Numbered from the stretch's first letter, positions 10,568-21,273 are shown. The stretch is 64,000 nucleotides of DNA from Piezodorus guildinii (GCA_023052935.1 CM041292.1:203693799-203757798); one strand, 5' to 3'. Translations and numbers: made by a program. Notes: generated from the letters alone by a model not told the origin.

Positions 10568-11466
10568 TTGGGTTGATGCAAAATTAATGCAGGTTTCCTC
10601 TATTGCAATATCTTAATTCCAATTGTGTAAACAAAGCTAATCCTAACATTGATCATTATTATACCAAAACAAACCTTATCTAATACCCTCTCTTTCACCA
10701 TGAATTTGTTTAGTAAAATCGTATTGTTCAGTGTGTTCAAAGCTCTTGAATCGAAAATGTCAAAGTGCGATTTTCGTCAAATTTATTTTTACGAATTTCA
10801 ATTAGGGCGCAGCGCTGCGCAAACGGCTCGTAATATTAATGAAGTGTGGGGTCAGGGGGCTATTAATGAGTGCACGGTGCAGCGTTGGTTCCAGAAGTTT
10901 CGCAGAGGAGATTTCGACCTCGAAGACAAGGAAGGTCGGGGCCGTCATCTTGCTCTGGACAACGACCAGCTGAGGTCAAAAGTGGAAGAAGACCCAACCA
11001 AAACCACACGAGAAATGGCGGCGGAACTCGGAACTCAAAAATTGCAACGTCTTTGCCCAGCATTGATGAATCGGAAGGGGCCGATCCTGCTCCACGATAA
11101 CGCCAGACCACACGTTGCACAACCAACGCTTCGACGACTGCACGAGTTGGGCTACGAAGTTCTCCAACATCCGCCTTATTCACCTGACCTCTCTCCTACA
11201 GACTTCCACTTTTTCAGGCATCTGGACAACTTTTTGAGGGAGAAAAATTTTCAAAACCAGGACGACATTGAAAATTCTTTTCGTGATTTCATTGAGTCCA
11301 GGGATTCGGATTTTTTTTCTGGTGGAATAAGAAAGCTTGTTAAACGTTGGCAAAAGTGCATTGATTCAGATGGAAATTATTTTGATTAAATATATATGGT
11401 TAAAGTAAAGATATGGCGTATTTACAATACCTACTAAAAACCTGCATTAATTTTGCATCAACCCAA
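10568..11466 (+). mobile_element. Mariner subfamily A, 899 bp, perfect TIRs, TA TSD
   Basis: The 29-bp terminal inverted repeats (outer part TTGGGTTGATGCAAAATTAA) match perfectly. TA dinucleotides flank both ends (10566-10567 and 11467-11468). The full-length class is about 1.3 kb, so this copy is internally deleted. Perfect TIRs suggest it moved recently, presumably mobilised in trans. Confidence 0.95.
10757..11389 (+). pseudogene. Mariner transposase with in-frame internal deletion
   Basis: The 210-codon frame starts MSKCDFRQIYFYEFQLGRSA, the N-terminal paired-like helix-turn-helix (the HTH covers about residues 1-110). After EMAAELG it jumps directly to KLQRLCPAL. The usual length is about 345 residues, so roughly 130 residues are missing, including the linker and the first catalytic aspartate of the DDD triad. 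The second (HDNARPH, about residue 130) and third (SPDLSPTDFHFF, about 160) remain. The deletion kept the frame. It cannot catalyse transposition but may still bind TIRs. Confidence 0.93.
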
Positions 11467-11494
11467 TATTTTTTCCAACGTGACGCCAACTTTT

Positions 11495-12028
11495 TTATCC
11501 CAGAACTGAAAAACTCTGAGCTTTGAAGTGAAACAAAATCATAAAAACGCACTTTTCACTTGATCATCATTTTCAAAAAGTTTTTCTTTGACGAAGTTGT
11601 CTAAATTCCTGAACAGGTGGTAATCTGTTGGAGACAAGTCGGGAGAATATGGTGGGTGCGGAAGAACTTCGTAGCCCAGTTCTTTCAAATTTTGCACGGT
11701 ATGTTTTGAAACATGGGGTCTTGCTGCCGCTCAGTGAGATCATGATGTACCCATGTATCGAGCTTTTTCATTTTCCCAATACACTTTAAATGTATGGAAA
11801 CGGTAGATGCACTTGCATTTAGTTGTGCCGAGAGTCCTTTAACTGTTTGGTAGGGGTTTCATTCTACTGTATGTTTAAGGACATCGTTGTCTATTACGGA
11901 CGGAGATCTTCCTCGGGGCAAGTTTTCCGAGTCGGTATCCCCAGCTGAAAACTTAGCAAACCACAGGCGAATGGTCCGTTCATTAACACTCCCTTCCCCA
12001 AACGCCTTGCAAATATTTCTAGCGGCGC
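11495..12028 (-). pseudogene. Mariner B transposase remnant
   Basis: The minus strand reads ARNICKAFGEGSVNERTIR, then FAKFSAGDTD and RGRSPSVIDND, followed by a stop at the TVE* position. It then continues as QTVKGLSAQLNAS and KKLDTWVHHDLTERQQ before jumping to the C-terminal THHILPTCLQQI-like region. The centre is deleted in the same place as in the other subfamily-B copies, implying they descend from one deleted master copy. Confidence 0.8.
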
Positions 12029-12078
12029 TCATCAGGGCCAAGATAAACCGCATAACAACCAATACAATTATAAGGAAA
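12028..12078 (-). mobile_element. Penelope-like pLTR fragment
   Basis: CTCATCAGGGCCAAGATAAA, then CCGCATAACAACCAAT, matches the pLTR-like segment seen at 32431 and 47654. It starts at the hammerhead-like CTGATGA motif and continues away from it. It is wedged between a mariner break and a HINE 5' end. Confidence 0.5.
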
Positions 12079-12084
12079 AAAAAA

Positions 12085-12290
12085 TCTGGTGCGCGCAACA
12101 CACGACTTTCATGTACCTCTGTTAATAAGATCAATTTAAGAATTTTAAACAAATTTAGAAACGAAAATAAATTGTTAAAGAATTATTTACATTGGATTTT
12201 TATAGAATGATGTTATTAAATAATATGTCATAATATTATCTACGAAATTTCAGTAAGTTTTTTTCGGCTTTTCATCACTCCGTTTTAGAA
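12085..12290 (+). mobile_element. HINE 5' fragment H4
   Basis: It starts TCTGGTGCGCGCAACACACG, then ACTTTCATGTAC, after a run of A. It continues TTTACATTGGATTTTTATAG and TTTTTCGGCTTTTCATCACT, and stops near 12290. Confidence 0.8.
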
Positions 12291-12640
12291 TAAAGTGACC
12301 AGATTTTTTGATGGCAAAGCGGGACAACTCTGAAGTAGGGGGAGATCAACAAAAAATATTCATACGGAATAAAAATAAGATCTTAATATTTTTTTTTATT
12401 TTTAACATAAATACAATTTATAAATATCCAAAATGTATAATATTTTATTCCTTGACATATTTTTTATTTGAATGAATTTTTTTCATTAAATTGTTGTCAT
12501 TTATTAAAATATTGTAAAAAATCTTCACAAGAATTCGTCAAATTATATTTGATACATAAAATGGCTTTAACAATTAATTTTGATTTTTCTGATGTTCACA
12601 TTTGATTACTGTAGAAAAACTTATAATAATATGTTTAAAG
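12291..12640. other. Unassigned; possible DNA-transposon end at 12296
   Basis: GTGACCAGATTTTTTGATGG followed by CAAAGCGGGACA resembles transposon termini common in animal genomes, but no partner end was found. The rest is AT-rich without features. Confidence 0.25.
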
Positions 12641-12652
12641 TTATGATTATCT

Positions 12653-13376
12653 TTTTTTTTTTTTTCTTTTTTTTCAGAAACAATTCTTTATTGAACAATA
12701 TTACAATCTGTCCAATTTAGGACATTTTTAATAGGGATAAAGTACAACATTCATACTGCATTCAGACGATATATACAAAACAATAAATTTATATAATAAT
12801 AATACAATATAAATAAATACAAAACAAAATCAATAAAAATATATACAAAAGTCACTCATACCTATATACAATTCACAAGCATACAGCACGTGAGTGGAGA
12901 ATCTAGCCAATGCTAGAACTCCAATATACATTTTACAAGAGGTCTCGAGGCCACTGCCGTTTCAACCTTCTAGGAGGATGGTAAGGATGTGTGAAGCTGG
13001 ATAAGGATCGAGCTAGGGGATTAGGGTGATGGATAAGGTTCTGATGGAATTTAGAGAATTTTAATGGTATAAGGTCTAAAATAAATGGAATATTTAGGTC
13101 CCGGTGTAAGGTATGGTTGGATACATAATAAGGAGCATTAACTATTGTTCGGAGGACTTTTGATTGGAAGGATTGAATGCGTTTGATGTTAGAAAATTTG
13201 GCTGTCCCCCACAGTTCAAGTCCGTAGGTCCAGATAGGTTTCAGTACTGTCTTGTATATTAGCAGTTTGTTCTCGATAGATAATTTAGAATTTCTGTTCA
13301 GTAGTCTGTATAATTGTCCAAATCGTCGATTAAGTTCTTGTCGTTTAAGTCTAGTATGCGGATTCCAAGTTAGTCT
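12653..13376 (-). mobile_element. 5'-truncated Jockey-like LINE A with 12-bp TSD
   Basis: On the minus strand it ends in poly(A), seen here as poly(T) at 12651-12676. It is flanked by the perfect duplication TTATGATTATCT (12641-12652 and 13377-13388). It belongs to the same subfamily as the copy at 3032. Confidence 0.92.
12933..13374 (-). CDS. LINE ORF2 C-terminal remnant, still open
   Basis: The frame has no stop from the truncation point to TAA at 12933. It reads WNPHTRLKRQELNRRFGQLY, KPIWTYGLELWGTAKFSNIK, FQSKVLRTIVNAPYYVSNH and the terminal RLKRQWPRDLL. All RT catalytic motifs are lost by 5' truncation. About 147 codons remain. Confidence 0.85.
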
Positions 13377-13514
13377 TTATGATTATCTAACTGTTATTTA
13401 GTAAGTTACAATATTATATGTCTATGTGAATTAAAAAACTTACCAAAATGTTATAAACACATACAGTACAAATATGCGTTTCACATTGGCAAAAGTTCGC
13501 CGAATTAATTTGCC

Positions 13515-13876
13515 TTGGTAAGACAGTTTTCTTCGTCTGGGCCCCCAGCCATGTGGGTATAATTGGGAACGAGATAGCCGACAAAGCTGCCAAGGAAGCG
13601 CTGACTCTGCCTGGTAGGGGTGCAGCGATCCTCACCGCACCCGAACTGGCCCTCTCCCTCTCTCCCCTCCCCGTAACAGAAACGGTAAAAAGAAGGTGGC
13701 AATCCATGTGGGATGAAAGCCCATCCAGTAAACTTAAACTGATTAAGAAAAACGTGAACCCCTGGAAAACCTCAATCCGTAACTCTCGTCGAGAAGAAGT
13801 TGCTATTACCCGCCTCAGAATCGGACATAGCCGACTTACTCATGGCTACTTAATTACGAGAGAAACCCCTCTATAA
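13515..13876 (+). pseudogene. RNase H domain of an I-like LINE (fragment)
   Basis: The frame opens upstream of the first Met and reads KTVFFVWAPSHVGIIGNEIA followed by DKAAKEA. This is the RNase H1 block with the HVG(I/V)xGNExAD motif carrying the last catalytic Asp. A linker follows, then ITRLRIGHSRLTHGYLI, the motif after RNase H. It stops abruptly before the CCHC cluster. Different in sequence from the RNase-H LINE at 27330. Confidence 0.8.
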
Positions 13877-13924
13877 CCTCATTTGAAGAATTAATTGGAA
13901 AAAATTACAAAATAGTGAAAAACT

Positions 13925-13995
13925 ACTTATTATACACCGTTTAGATCCAGGTTGTGGGTCTTCATCAGGGCTTACAGGCAAGAGTCAAGAAGCAA
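13925..13995 (-). mobile_element. Decayed hammerhead-like core, Penelope-like fragment
   Basis: The minus strand reads CCCTGATGAAGACCCACAAC, then CTGGATCTAAACGG. This is a mutated version of the CTGATGA - stem - GAAAC core at 48886-48918. The stem II strands (GACCC and GGATC) no longer pair fully. Confidence 0.45.
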
Positions 13996-14054
13996 CCGAC
14001 AAACTTGCCAAGACTTGAATTGTTTTTAACTGTTCTCTAGTATGTTTTATACTG

Positions 14055-15001
14055 CACTGGTGCCTTTCTGGACATTGCTCAGGCATTCGACCGGGTCTGG
14101 CACGATGGCTTGCTTTTCAAACTAAAAACCCAATCCCTATATCCAATCCTAAGATCCTATTTCTCTAACCGTTCCTTCAGAGTCCGCTGTGGTGAAGTTC
14201 TCCACTTGTTACCCAATCGAGACCGGCGTACCTCAAGGAAGCGTCCTAGGTCCTATCCTCTATATTTTGTTTACATCTGATATACCTTTAGATCCTAATT
14301 CCTTCCTAGCATCTTTTGCCGATGATACTGCCATTCTATCAACCTATTCAGACCCAGAACTGGCATCTTCTCATCTACAGAGCCACCTCTCCTTGATTGA
14401 ACATTGGTGCGACAAATGGCGCATCAAAGTCAATCAATCCAAAAGTGAGCACGTCACCTTCGCCCTCCGACGCAAATCCTGTCCACAAGTTCATTTTAAC
14501 TCCATACCACTTCCCTGTTCCGACACAGTCCGGTATCTGGGTTTCTTACTAGACAAACGACTGACCTGGAACCCACATTCTCGACTTAAAAGACAAGAGC
14601 TCAACAGAAGACACGGACAGTTATATAGACTACTGAACAGAACATCACAACTTTCCATTGGAAACAAAATATTAATTTACAAGACAATTCTCAAACCTAT
14701 GTGGACCTACGGAATTGAACTAAGGGGAACCACTAAATTTTCGAACATCAAACGTATCCAATCCTTTCAGTCCAAAGTCCTTAGAACAATAGTCAATGCT
14801 CCCTATTATGTTACAAACAAGACCTTACACCATGACCTCAAGATCCCTTATGTCATCGATCTCATCCCATCCAAATTCTCAACTTTCCATCAGAAACTTA
14901 CTCTTCTTCCTAATCCCATGGCACAATCCCTATCTAGTACCAACCATCCTTACAACCCTCCTCGTAGGTTGAGACGGCAGTGGCCGAGAGATCTCTTATA
15001 A
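14055..15001 (+). pseudogene. Reverse transcriptase with one frameshift
   Basis: Frame 1 reads GAFLDIAQAFDRVWHDGLLF (RT motif 3, the first catalytic Asp) to FRVRCGEV. The frame then shifts by one base near 14195 and continues FSTCYPIETGVPQGSVLGPI, FADDTAILS (catalytic box), VRYLGFLLDKRLTWNPHSRL and the C-terminus RLRRQWPRDLL. Apart from this shift the RT domain is well kept. The endonuclease is absent. Confidence 0.88.
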
Positions 15002-15306
15002 ATAATCAACTGGAGTGCTGGCAATGACCAACTTCTCCACTCATGTCTGAGAGTGTGTGGCTCTAGCGCCCTCACTCAGTCTCCACTGGCTATACTGGTG
15101 ACGCGGCTGACTGAGAGGCGCTGGGAACTCATGGTGTTGTGCTACTCCATCCACTTCTGGGTGTAGGGGTTCGATTCGGAGTTCCCAGGGGCAGTATGTG
15201 AATAATGTATATAGGTATGAATGTGGCCAAGATTTTATTTACTTTATATTTTCATTTGTTAGTTAAGTTTACTTATCTTATTTCATCTTATGTTATTTTA
15301 TTATGT

Positions 15307-15308
<2 letters not shown>

Positions 15309-15364
<56 letters not shown>
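15309..15364. repeat. (TA)n microsatellite
   Basis: About 28 uninterrupted AT/TA dinucleotides lie in the 3'UTR of the LINE, followed by ATT-rich sequence. Confidence 0.97.
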
Positions 15365-15366
<2 letters not shown>

Positions 15367-15564
15367 TTTATTTATTCATTATTTTTATTATTATCTTCTT
15401 TATTATTATTATTATTATTGTTATGTCTGTTTTGTTTTGTTTTTCACTGTGTACATATGGAATGAATGACTTCTTTTAGCCCTAATACTTATTGCCCAAG
15501 ATAGTGGCCGATTGTATTATTTCTCAATAAAGCAATATTATTACATTTCTGAACAGTATGTTTT

Positions 15565-15903
15565 TTTTACCATCACTCGAACCATCTCACTCTTTATTTT
15601 CATTTCATTTCACGGCCAACTGTTTGATATTTAATATGCTTCAAACATTGATATAGTATCAAGTCATCTTCATATCAATATTATCATTTTATATTAATGT
15701 TTGCATCCATATTTTGTTAATAATATCTAATGCCTTTACGATTCTACTGTTCTATACCAACTCTTTACTGTGACCAATTATCTCTCACAGTATGGCTAGT
15801 TAGACAAAATACATTTTTTTTTTTTGTTTTTTTCACCGTTGGGTACAATTGAGATCAAGTTGAAAAAAAAAAAAAATGTTGCACGACCCTAAAATTAAAA
15901 AAA
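15565..15903. other. Unassigned AT-rich spacer
   Basis: Two poly(T)/poly(A) runs (15811 and 15864) flank a short segment. No coding potential or known repeat is seen. Confidence 0.4.
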
Positions 15904-16814
15904 TATGGTGCGGGCAACACACGACTTTCACTTACCTCCATTTTTAAAATCAATGAAAGAATTTTCAAATACAGTTAGAGATAAAAAAAATACGTGAAAC
16001 TATTAAAGAATTAATTAAATTAAATTTCTATAGAAACTTTTGTTTCATTAAAAAATCTATTTATTATATTATTATCTAAAACAATCAGTTAGTTTTATGT
16101 TCATTTCATCACTCTATATTAACTTTTAAAAGCTTGTGTATGAGATAATATTTTTTCTAAAATCTTTAGCTTTCCAACAGTATATCATGCATGTATATTA
16201 CTGCTCTTATGTTCAAAAACGAAAAATTGCATTAAAAAAAATATTTTTTCTGTTTTCTCCTTTAGTTGGGTATCGAATTTATTCAATTTATATATTTACC
16301 TGTTTTTCATCAGCGTTAACAAGATAATCTAGTTATTATTATTGAATCTACAAAATTAAAGGTACTTTAGAGGAAGACAATTTAAAATATCGGCATTTAA
16401 GCCCTGTCAGACCATTTTTATCCAAATAAAACCTACATGATATTAAAGCCCATTAAATTTTACATCGATATAGCGAGTTTAATCAAAATCGTCGGAACCG
16501 TTTTTGAGAAAATCGAAAAAAGGTGCAAAATGCGTGGTATAAAGTGCCTCTTCTGGTAAGCTCATTTTGATGAAAAAAGTTTTGTCACGTCTCGGGCGTA
16601 TAGTTGTCTTAAATATGAAATTTCAGTTTCATAGGACTAACCGTTTCTACCCGGGAGTTACCACACACACACACACACACACACACAGATTTTTTTGCGG
16701 GACTTGGTTATTTGGACACAGGGGACCCTAAAAAGTGTATTTCCGTTGAAAACTGGAATTCGAAAATTTTCACGATCGCAATACTTCCCCTTACTATATA
16801 TAGTAAGTGAAAGT
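15904..16814 (+). mobile_element. HINE copy H5, full length reference copy
   Basis: At 911 bp this is the clearest complete forward copy. The 5' end TATGGTGCGGGCAACACACG carries one mutation in the TCTGG start. ACTTTCACTTAC lies at bases 21-32. An (AC)n tract occupies 16662-16688. The 3' hairpin is the 18-nt palindrome CTTACTATATATAGTAAG at 16790-16807, and the terminal repeat GTAAGTGAAAGT ends at 16814. A-rich sequence flanks both sides. No domain is found in its small open frames. Confidence 0.9.
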
Positions 16815-16916
16815 AAAAATACTTTTTTTTTTTAAATAATTAAAAATAGTCTGTCCAAGATTTTTTTAGGCAACCCATTCTTAACATATTTACTAATATA
16901 CTAAATTTGTTATAAA

Positions 16917-17330
16917 ATGTGTTTCATTCTATTATCAGCTCGGTCATATCGCGTTTCAAGTTCGGATCTTGTACTGCTAGAAAGGGAAAACCAGCTCAAG
17001 AACTCGGAAGGGAGGGGAAATGATCCATGCAGACTTACAATTGGACCCTACCAATTTACACATGACTACTTCCTAAAATACCAGGAAGTACCAACTTCTA
17101 AAACTGTAATAATATCTAACAAGCAGTACAACATTTGACAATGGAGTGCACACTATTAGAGCAATCGAAGATAACGGTTGGGCAGGGAGAAAACAATAAA
17201 TGAAATACTACTAGATGGAGAACAAAGCAAAACCATCCTAATTAACTTCATTAAGTTTGCTGGTTACCATGAATGATTTTATTATCATGCCAATGACCCT
17301 TAAGGGTACAGGCGGTAAAACAAATAAAAA
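16917..17330 (+). pseudogene. Old I-like LINE 3' end
   Basis: CRLTIGPYQFTHDYFLKYQE parallels CRLRIGHCQFTHRYFLRNLH of the LINE at 27378, and the 3' end GCCAATGACCCTTAAGGGTA matches that LINE's 3' terminus (reverse-complemented at 27341). The frame decays before the zinc cluster. Confidence 0.6.
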
Positions 17331-17337
17331 TTAAAAA

Positions 17338-18690
17338 TCTGGTGCGCGCAACACACGACATTAACTTACCTCCGTTATTTAAAACAAATTCAGAAACGAA
17401 ATAAATTGTTAAACAATTATTTACATTGGATTTTAATAAAAATATGTGTTTTATTAAATAATCTATTATATTTTTATCTACGACAATCAGTTTGTTTCAT
17501 CGGCTTTTCATCACTCTCCGTTAACTTTTATAATAGTATGTAATATAATAATAGGCTTACCGAACCCGAAGGTTCGATGCCGATACCACCAAACTTCGCC
17601 TGCACAGACTCGTCCAATGTTCACCGGTCAAGCCCGAGCCCCCGAGATCAGCCTTAATGCAATCCTCCCATCGACGCTTCGGCCTACCTTTCGGACGCCT
17701 ACCAGTCGGTTCAGCGAATACCAACTTTCTCGGAATCCGTTCCTCACTAAGCCCAACAACTTTACGCGCCCATTTGAGTCTCCGCGATGCTATCAACTCA
17801 ATTATATTCACAGAGTACAAACTCCGCAATTCCGCGTTGTGCAACCTTCTAAACTCCCCAGTGGCCTCATCTCTCTTCGGACCAAATATTTTACGCAGTA
17901 CCTTATTCTCGAAAACCTTAAGCCGTTGTTCATCCTTCAAAGTAAGCGGCCATGTTTCGCATCCGTAAAGAACCGTTGGAAGAATAATAGTTTTATAAAT
18001 TCTAACCTTTAAGTTTTTAGACAGAAGCCGCGAGCTAAGCAATTTAGCAACCGAATAATAACACGCATTTCCCACCTTTAACCGGGACTTTATTTCTTCT
18101 TGGATTTCATTTTTTCTTGTTATCATTGAACCTAAATACTTGAATTTCTCTACGTGTTCAAAAGTATGACCTGAAATATATAATAGTATATAATATAATA
18201 ATAGTATATAATAATAGTATATAATAATAGTATGTATAAGATAATATTTTTTGGAAAAATTATTAGCAGTCCAACGGTATATTATACATGTATATTACTG
18301 TTCTTATGTTCAAAATCAAAATATTTGCATTCAAAAAATATTTTTTTAGTTTTCTTCTTTAGTTGGATATCGAATTCGTTCAACTTATATATTTACCTGT
18401 ATTTTAGCAATGCTAATCAGATGATATGGTGAATTTTATAAATTGTACAAAATTAAAGGTACTTTAGAGGAAGACATTTTAAAATATTGGCATTTAAGCC
18501 CAGTCAGACTATTTTAATCAGAATAAAACCTACATGATATTAAAGCCCGTTCAATTTTTTATCTATATAGATAGTTTAATTGAAATGGTTAGGGCCGTTT
18601 TTGAGAAAAACGCAAACAGGTGCAAAATGCATGGTCTAAAGTGGCTCTTCTGGTTAGCTGATTTTGATGAAGAAGTTGCTGTAACGACTC
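17338..18690 (+). mobile_element. HINE copy H6, split by an RTE-like LINE, 3' end missing
   Basis: It starts TCTGGTGCGCGCAACACACG after AAAAA. It is interrupted by the RTE-like insertion at 17549-18178 plus duplicated ATAATAGTATGTA-type sequence, resumes at 18226 (TAAGATAATATTTTTTGG), and stops near 18690 before the AC tract and hairpin. Confidence 0.8.
17549..18178 (-). pseudogene. RTE-like LINE, 5'-truncated, C-terminal part (R1)
   Basis: The minus-strand frame covers KYLGSMITRKNEIQEEIKSR, ACYYSVAKLLSSRLLSKNLK, TVLYGCETWPLTLKDEQRLK and PTGRRPKGRPKRRWEDCIKA. This is the region after the RT palm typical of RTE/BovB-type ORFs. The 3' end carries a short ATT-type repeat (CCTATTATTAT) rather than poly(A), which fits RTE elements. 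The target sequence ATAATAGTATGTA is found on the left (about 17531) and again on the right (about 18226), with extra TATAATAGTA units between. Confidence 0.88.
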
Positions 18691-18911
18691 GTATTCCTTA
18701 ACATAATACTTAAGGAATATAAAATTACAATTATTAAAGAAACAGTAACACGGTACACAGTATGAAGCAGTAATTGACTAAGGTATAAGGAATGCATGCA
18801 AATACAAAATTGAATTATATAATACCTAATTAATAAAAAAATAAAAAAACAATTATAAGAAACAGTAAAACAGTACACAGTAATAAACAGTAATTGGCTA
18901 AACCAAAATAT
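18691..18911. repeat. Tandem pair of ~125-bp units
   Basis: AACAGTAA(A)ACxGTACACAGTA followed by AGTAATTG(A/G)CTAA occurs twice (about 18740-18785 and 18860-18902). A TTGAATTATATAATACCTAA block sits between them. The same unit occurs at 5391-5956. Confidence 0.6.
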
Positions 18912-18946
18912 AGGTAAGTGAAAGTCATGTGTTGAGTGCAACCGAT
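18912..18946 (-). mobile_element. HINE 5' terminal scrap
   Basis: AGGTAAGTGAAAGTCATGTG then TTGAGTGCAACCGA is a decayed copy of the reverse-oriented HINE terminus, followed by a T run. Confidence 0.6.
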
Positions 18947-19011
18947 TTTTTTTTTTTTTACGTTATGGAAGGAAAAGTCTTAGAAATGATTAGCAACTTT
19001 GTTTATTTTTT

Positions 19012-19915
19012 ACTTTCACTTACTATTTATAGTAAGGGGAAGAATTGCGATGGTGAAAATTTTCGAATTCCAGTTTTCAACGGAAATACACGTTACAAGT
19101 CCCGCAAAAAGGTCTGTGTGTGTTTGTGGTAACTCCCGTGCGGAAACAGTATGTCCTATGAAACTGAAATTTCATATTTAAGACAACTATACGCCCGAGA
19201 AGAGACAAAACTTTTTTCATCAAACTGAGCTTACCAGAAAAGCCACTTTATACCGTTCATTTTGCACCTTTTTTCGTTTTTCTCGAAAACGGTTCCAACG
19301 ATTTTGATCAAACTCGCTATATCAATGTAAAATTTAATGGGTTTTAATATCATGTAGGTTTTATTCTGATTAAAATCGTCTGACAGGGCTTAAATGCCCA
19401 TATTTTAAATTTTCTTCCCTTAAAGTACCTTTTATTTTGTAAATTCAATAAAAATAACTATATTATCTTGTTAACGCTGATGAAAAACAGGTAAATATAT
19501 AAATTGAATAAATTCGATACCCAACTAAAGGAGAAAACAGAAAAAATATTTTTTAAATGCAATTTTTCGTTTTTGAAAATAAGAGCAGTAATATACATGT
19601 ATGATATACCGTTGGAAAGCTAAAAGATTATAGAAAAAATATCTCATACACAAGCTTTTAAAAGTGATGAAATGGACATAAAACTAACTGATTATTTTAG
19701 ATAATAATATAATAGATTTTTTAATGAAACACATGTTTCTATAGAAATTTAAGTTGTTTTTTTTTGTTTTTTTTAAGGCTTTAAGTTTTTATAGAAGTTC
19801 AATTTAATTAATTCCTTAATAGTTTGACGTATTTTTATCTCTAACTGTTTTTGAAAATTCTTTGATTGATATTAAAAATGGAGGTAAGTGAAAGTCGTGT
19901 GTTTCCGGCACCAGA
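19012..19915 (-). mobile_element. HINE copy H7
   Basis: It runs from ACTTTCACTTACTATTTATA to GTGTTTCCGGCACCAGA. The GT microsatellite is short (GTCTGTGTGTG). Near its 5' end it has an extra segment GGCTTTAAGTTTTTATAGAA. The same segment sits at the RTE junction in H8, suggesting recombination between copies. Confidence 0.87.
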
Positions 19916-20839
19916 TTTTAAAAATAAATTTTAGGTAACATCGGACTACAGATTTCGATATGACAAAAGGCTTAGAGTAAAACATGTTATTATATTATAT
20001 TAATTTCTTAAAAAATGTTGTTTAGTACCTTATTGAAATTGTTGAAAAATTTGGCAAAAATACAAAATATTGTCATAAGCATTTTTGGTTGAAGTCATCA
20101 AGTATGCTAATGATTTCAATGACTTAAATGAAACGAGGAAGTATATGTATGAGGAAAGATGTATTTTTTCTCATAGATTAACATTTTTATATGTTTTATC
20201 ATTTATGGTAAACATTGTAAGAACTTTCATTAAAAAACAACTGCTATCAACATCAATAAGACCCATACAAATCAGTAAATAAAAACGAGCTTATCAAGCC
20301 GATGTTCAAACATATAACATCAAACATTTAGCCTTCAAAGATAAGTAAGTTAAATATATGTTTTGTTGGAGGGTAATGACTGTTTCAAAAACGTTAGTTT
20401 CTTATACCATTGTGTAACGACAACATTACCTATTCTAATTCAGTCCTTGGTTTATGAAATATGAGGATTTGTTTATGATTAAAAGAGGGGCAAAAAAGAT
20501 GAATACATTAAAAAAAAAAATACGACAAAAACATAAATAATTTAAAGAAAAAAAAAAGAAGAATTTTCTTCATAAATATTATTATCCAAATAACCTCTAT
20601 CATAATAAAATACAATTGTTTAGAAAAATCCCAAGAAATTCCAAACCACAAAGACATTTTAGAACGACCGAAGTTTTTTGTAAACTCGGTTTTCCTCATG
20701 AAGAAATTTTCTTACCTTGTTGAACTGATCACACCATTTTCATTTACCTCCGTTTCCTAAATATATATTTTTAAGTTTATTTTAAACTGATATTATTAAT
20801 CTGTAAAGATTAATTAAATTACACGTTATTCTATAACAG
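19916..20839. other. Unassigned AT-rich sequence
   Basis: It contains small open frames only, none with a domain, and no repeat match seen in this window apart from poly(A) runs. Confidence 0.4.
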
Positions 20840-21273
20840 TCAATAATACAATAAGTCACCAGCTGGAAATAACACCTCCCCCCCTGAGCTGCCATTTCTT
20901 AGAGAGAAAAGAGACAGTTTGCTGCTGTGAAAGACATTGGATATTTTTTTCTTTTTTCCACAGCCGACTTCATACATGGAAGAAGATATCCTCTTGAGAA
21001 TCTTGAACGGTCCGATTCTTACTTTTTCGGTCTTCCTCCTGTTCATCTTACTTCCATTCTCAACGTAGACAGAATATCCAACTTTGAATTTCAACTCCCT
21101 TCTGTTTTTGTCCACTCTAGCTTTGTTTTTCTCAAAACTTTTCATCGAATTTCGAAATGCTTCTTCTCTATCTTCGGCAAGATGGCCTTTTTTACCCGTG
21201 CCGACTGGACAAATCGAGGATGTACTTCCAAAAAGCAAATAGGCTGGTGGATTCAATTTTTCCGGGCTCTCTA
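20840..21273 (-). pseudogene. Ty3/gypsy integrase C-terminus (GPY/F module)
   Basis: The minus strand reads PPAYLLFGS (end of the integrase core, resembling TPAYLLFGR) and then a charged helix ending DKNRRELKFKVGYSVYVENG. RIGPFKILKRISSSMYEVGC, the GPY/F module, and NVFHSSKLSLF follow. Order and spacing match the tail of Ty3/gypsy pol proteins. The catalytic core lies beyond the preserved part. No LTR, primer site or gag is visible, so this is an isolated relic. Confidence 0.85.

Larger units (their letters stand above)
10463..12028 (-). mobile_element. Mariner subfamily B, split by another mariner, 5' end missing
   Basis: It begins with the TIR TTGGGTTGGGTCACATGAAA after TA at 10461. It is interrupted at 10568 by mariner A, resumes at 11469, and runs to the helix-turn-helix coding region, where it stops at about 12028 next to a Penelope-like fragment. 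The orientation is minus, the opposite of its nested guest. It matches the copies at 40026-40938 and 32791-33207. Confidence 0.85.
14049..15554 (+). mobile_element. Jockey-like LINE A, longest subfamily copy
   Basis: It runs from the RT core to a long 3'UTR with AATAAA at 15523. AGTATGTTTT occurs at 14039-14048 and again at 15555-15564, a plausible 10-bp duplication, although the 3' end lacks a clear poly(A) tail. The UTR carries a long (TA)n tract. Confidence 0.75.

Noticed and set aside
10863..11183. Minus-strand and alternative-frame ORFs over mariner A
   Set aside because: They are shadows of the transposase frame with no domain.
14039..14048. Hammerhead motif at 13925-13995 as part of the neighbouring LINE
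   Set aside because: It lies upstream of the possible LINE TSD and matches the Penelope-like arms, so it was assigned to that family instead.
15205..15465. 86-codon frame with (IY)n repeat
   Set aside because: It is translation of the (TA)n microsatellite in a LINE 3'UTR.
16136..16327. Recurrent MYEIIFFLKSLAFQ-type frame (also 23731, 54604)
   Set aside because: Another chance frame in the HINE body, on either strand, interrupted in most copies.
17617..18012. Plus-strand open frames over the RTE-like copies (also at 21961, 24625, 61305, 61786)
   Set aside because: They are antisense to the LINE ORF and appear at the same place in every copy. They have no domain and exist only because the sense frame is conserved.
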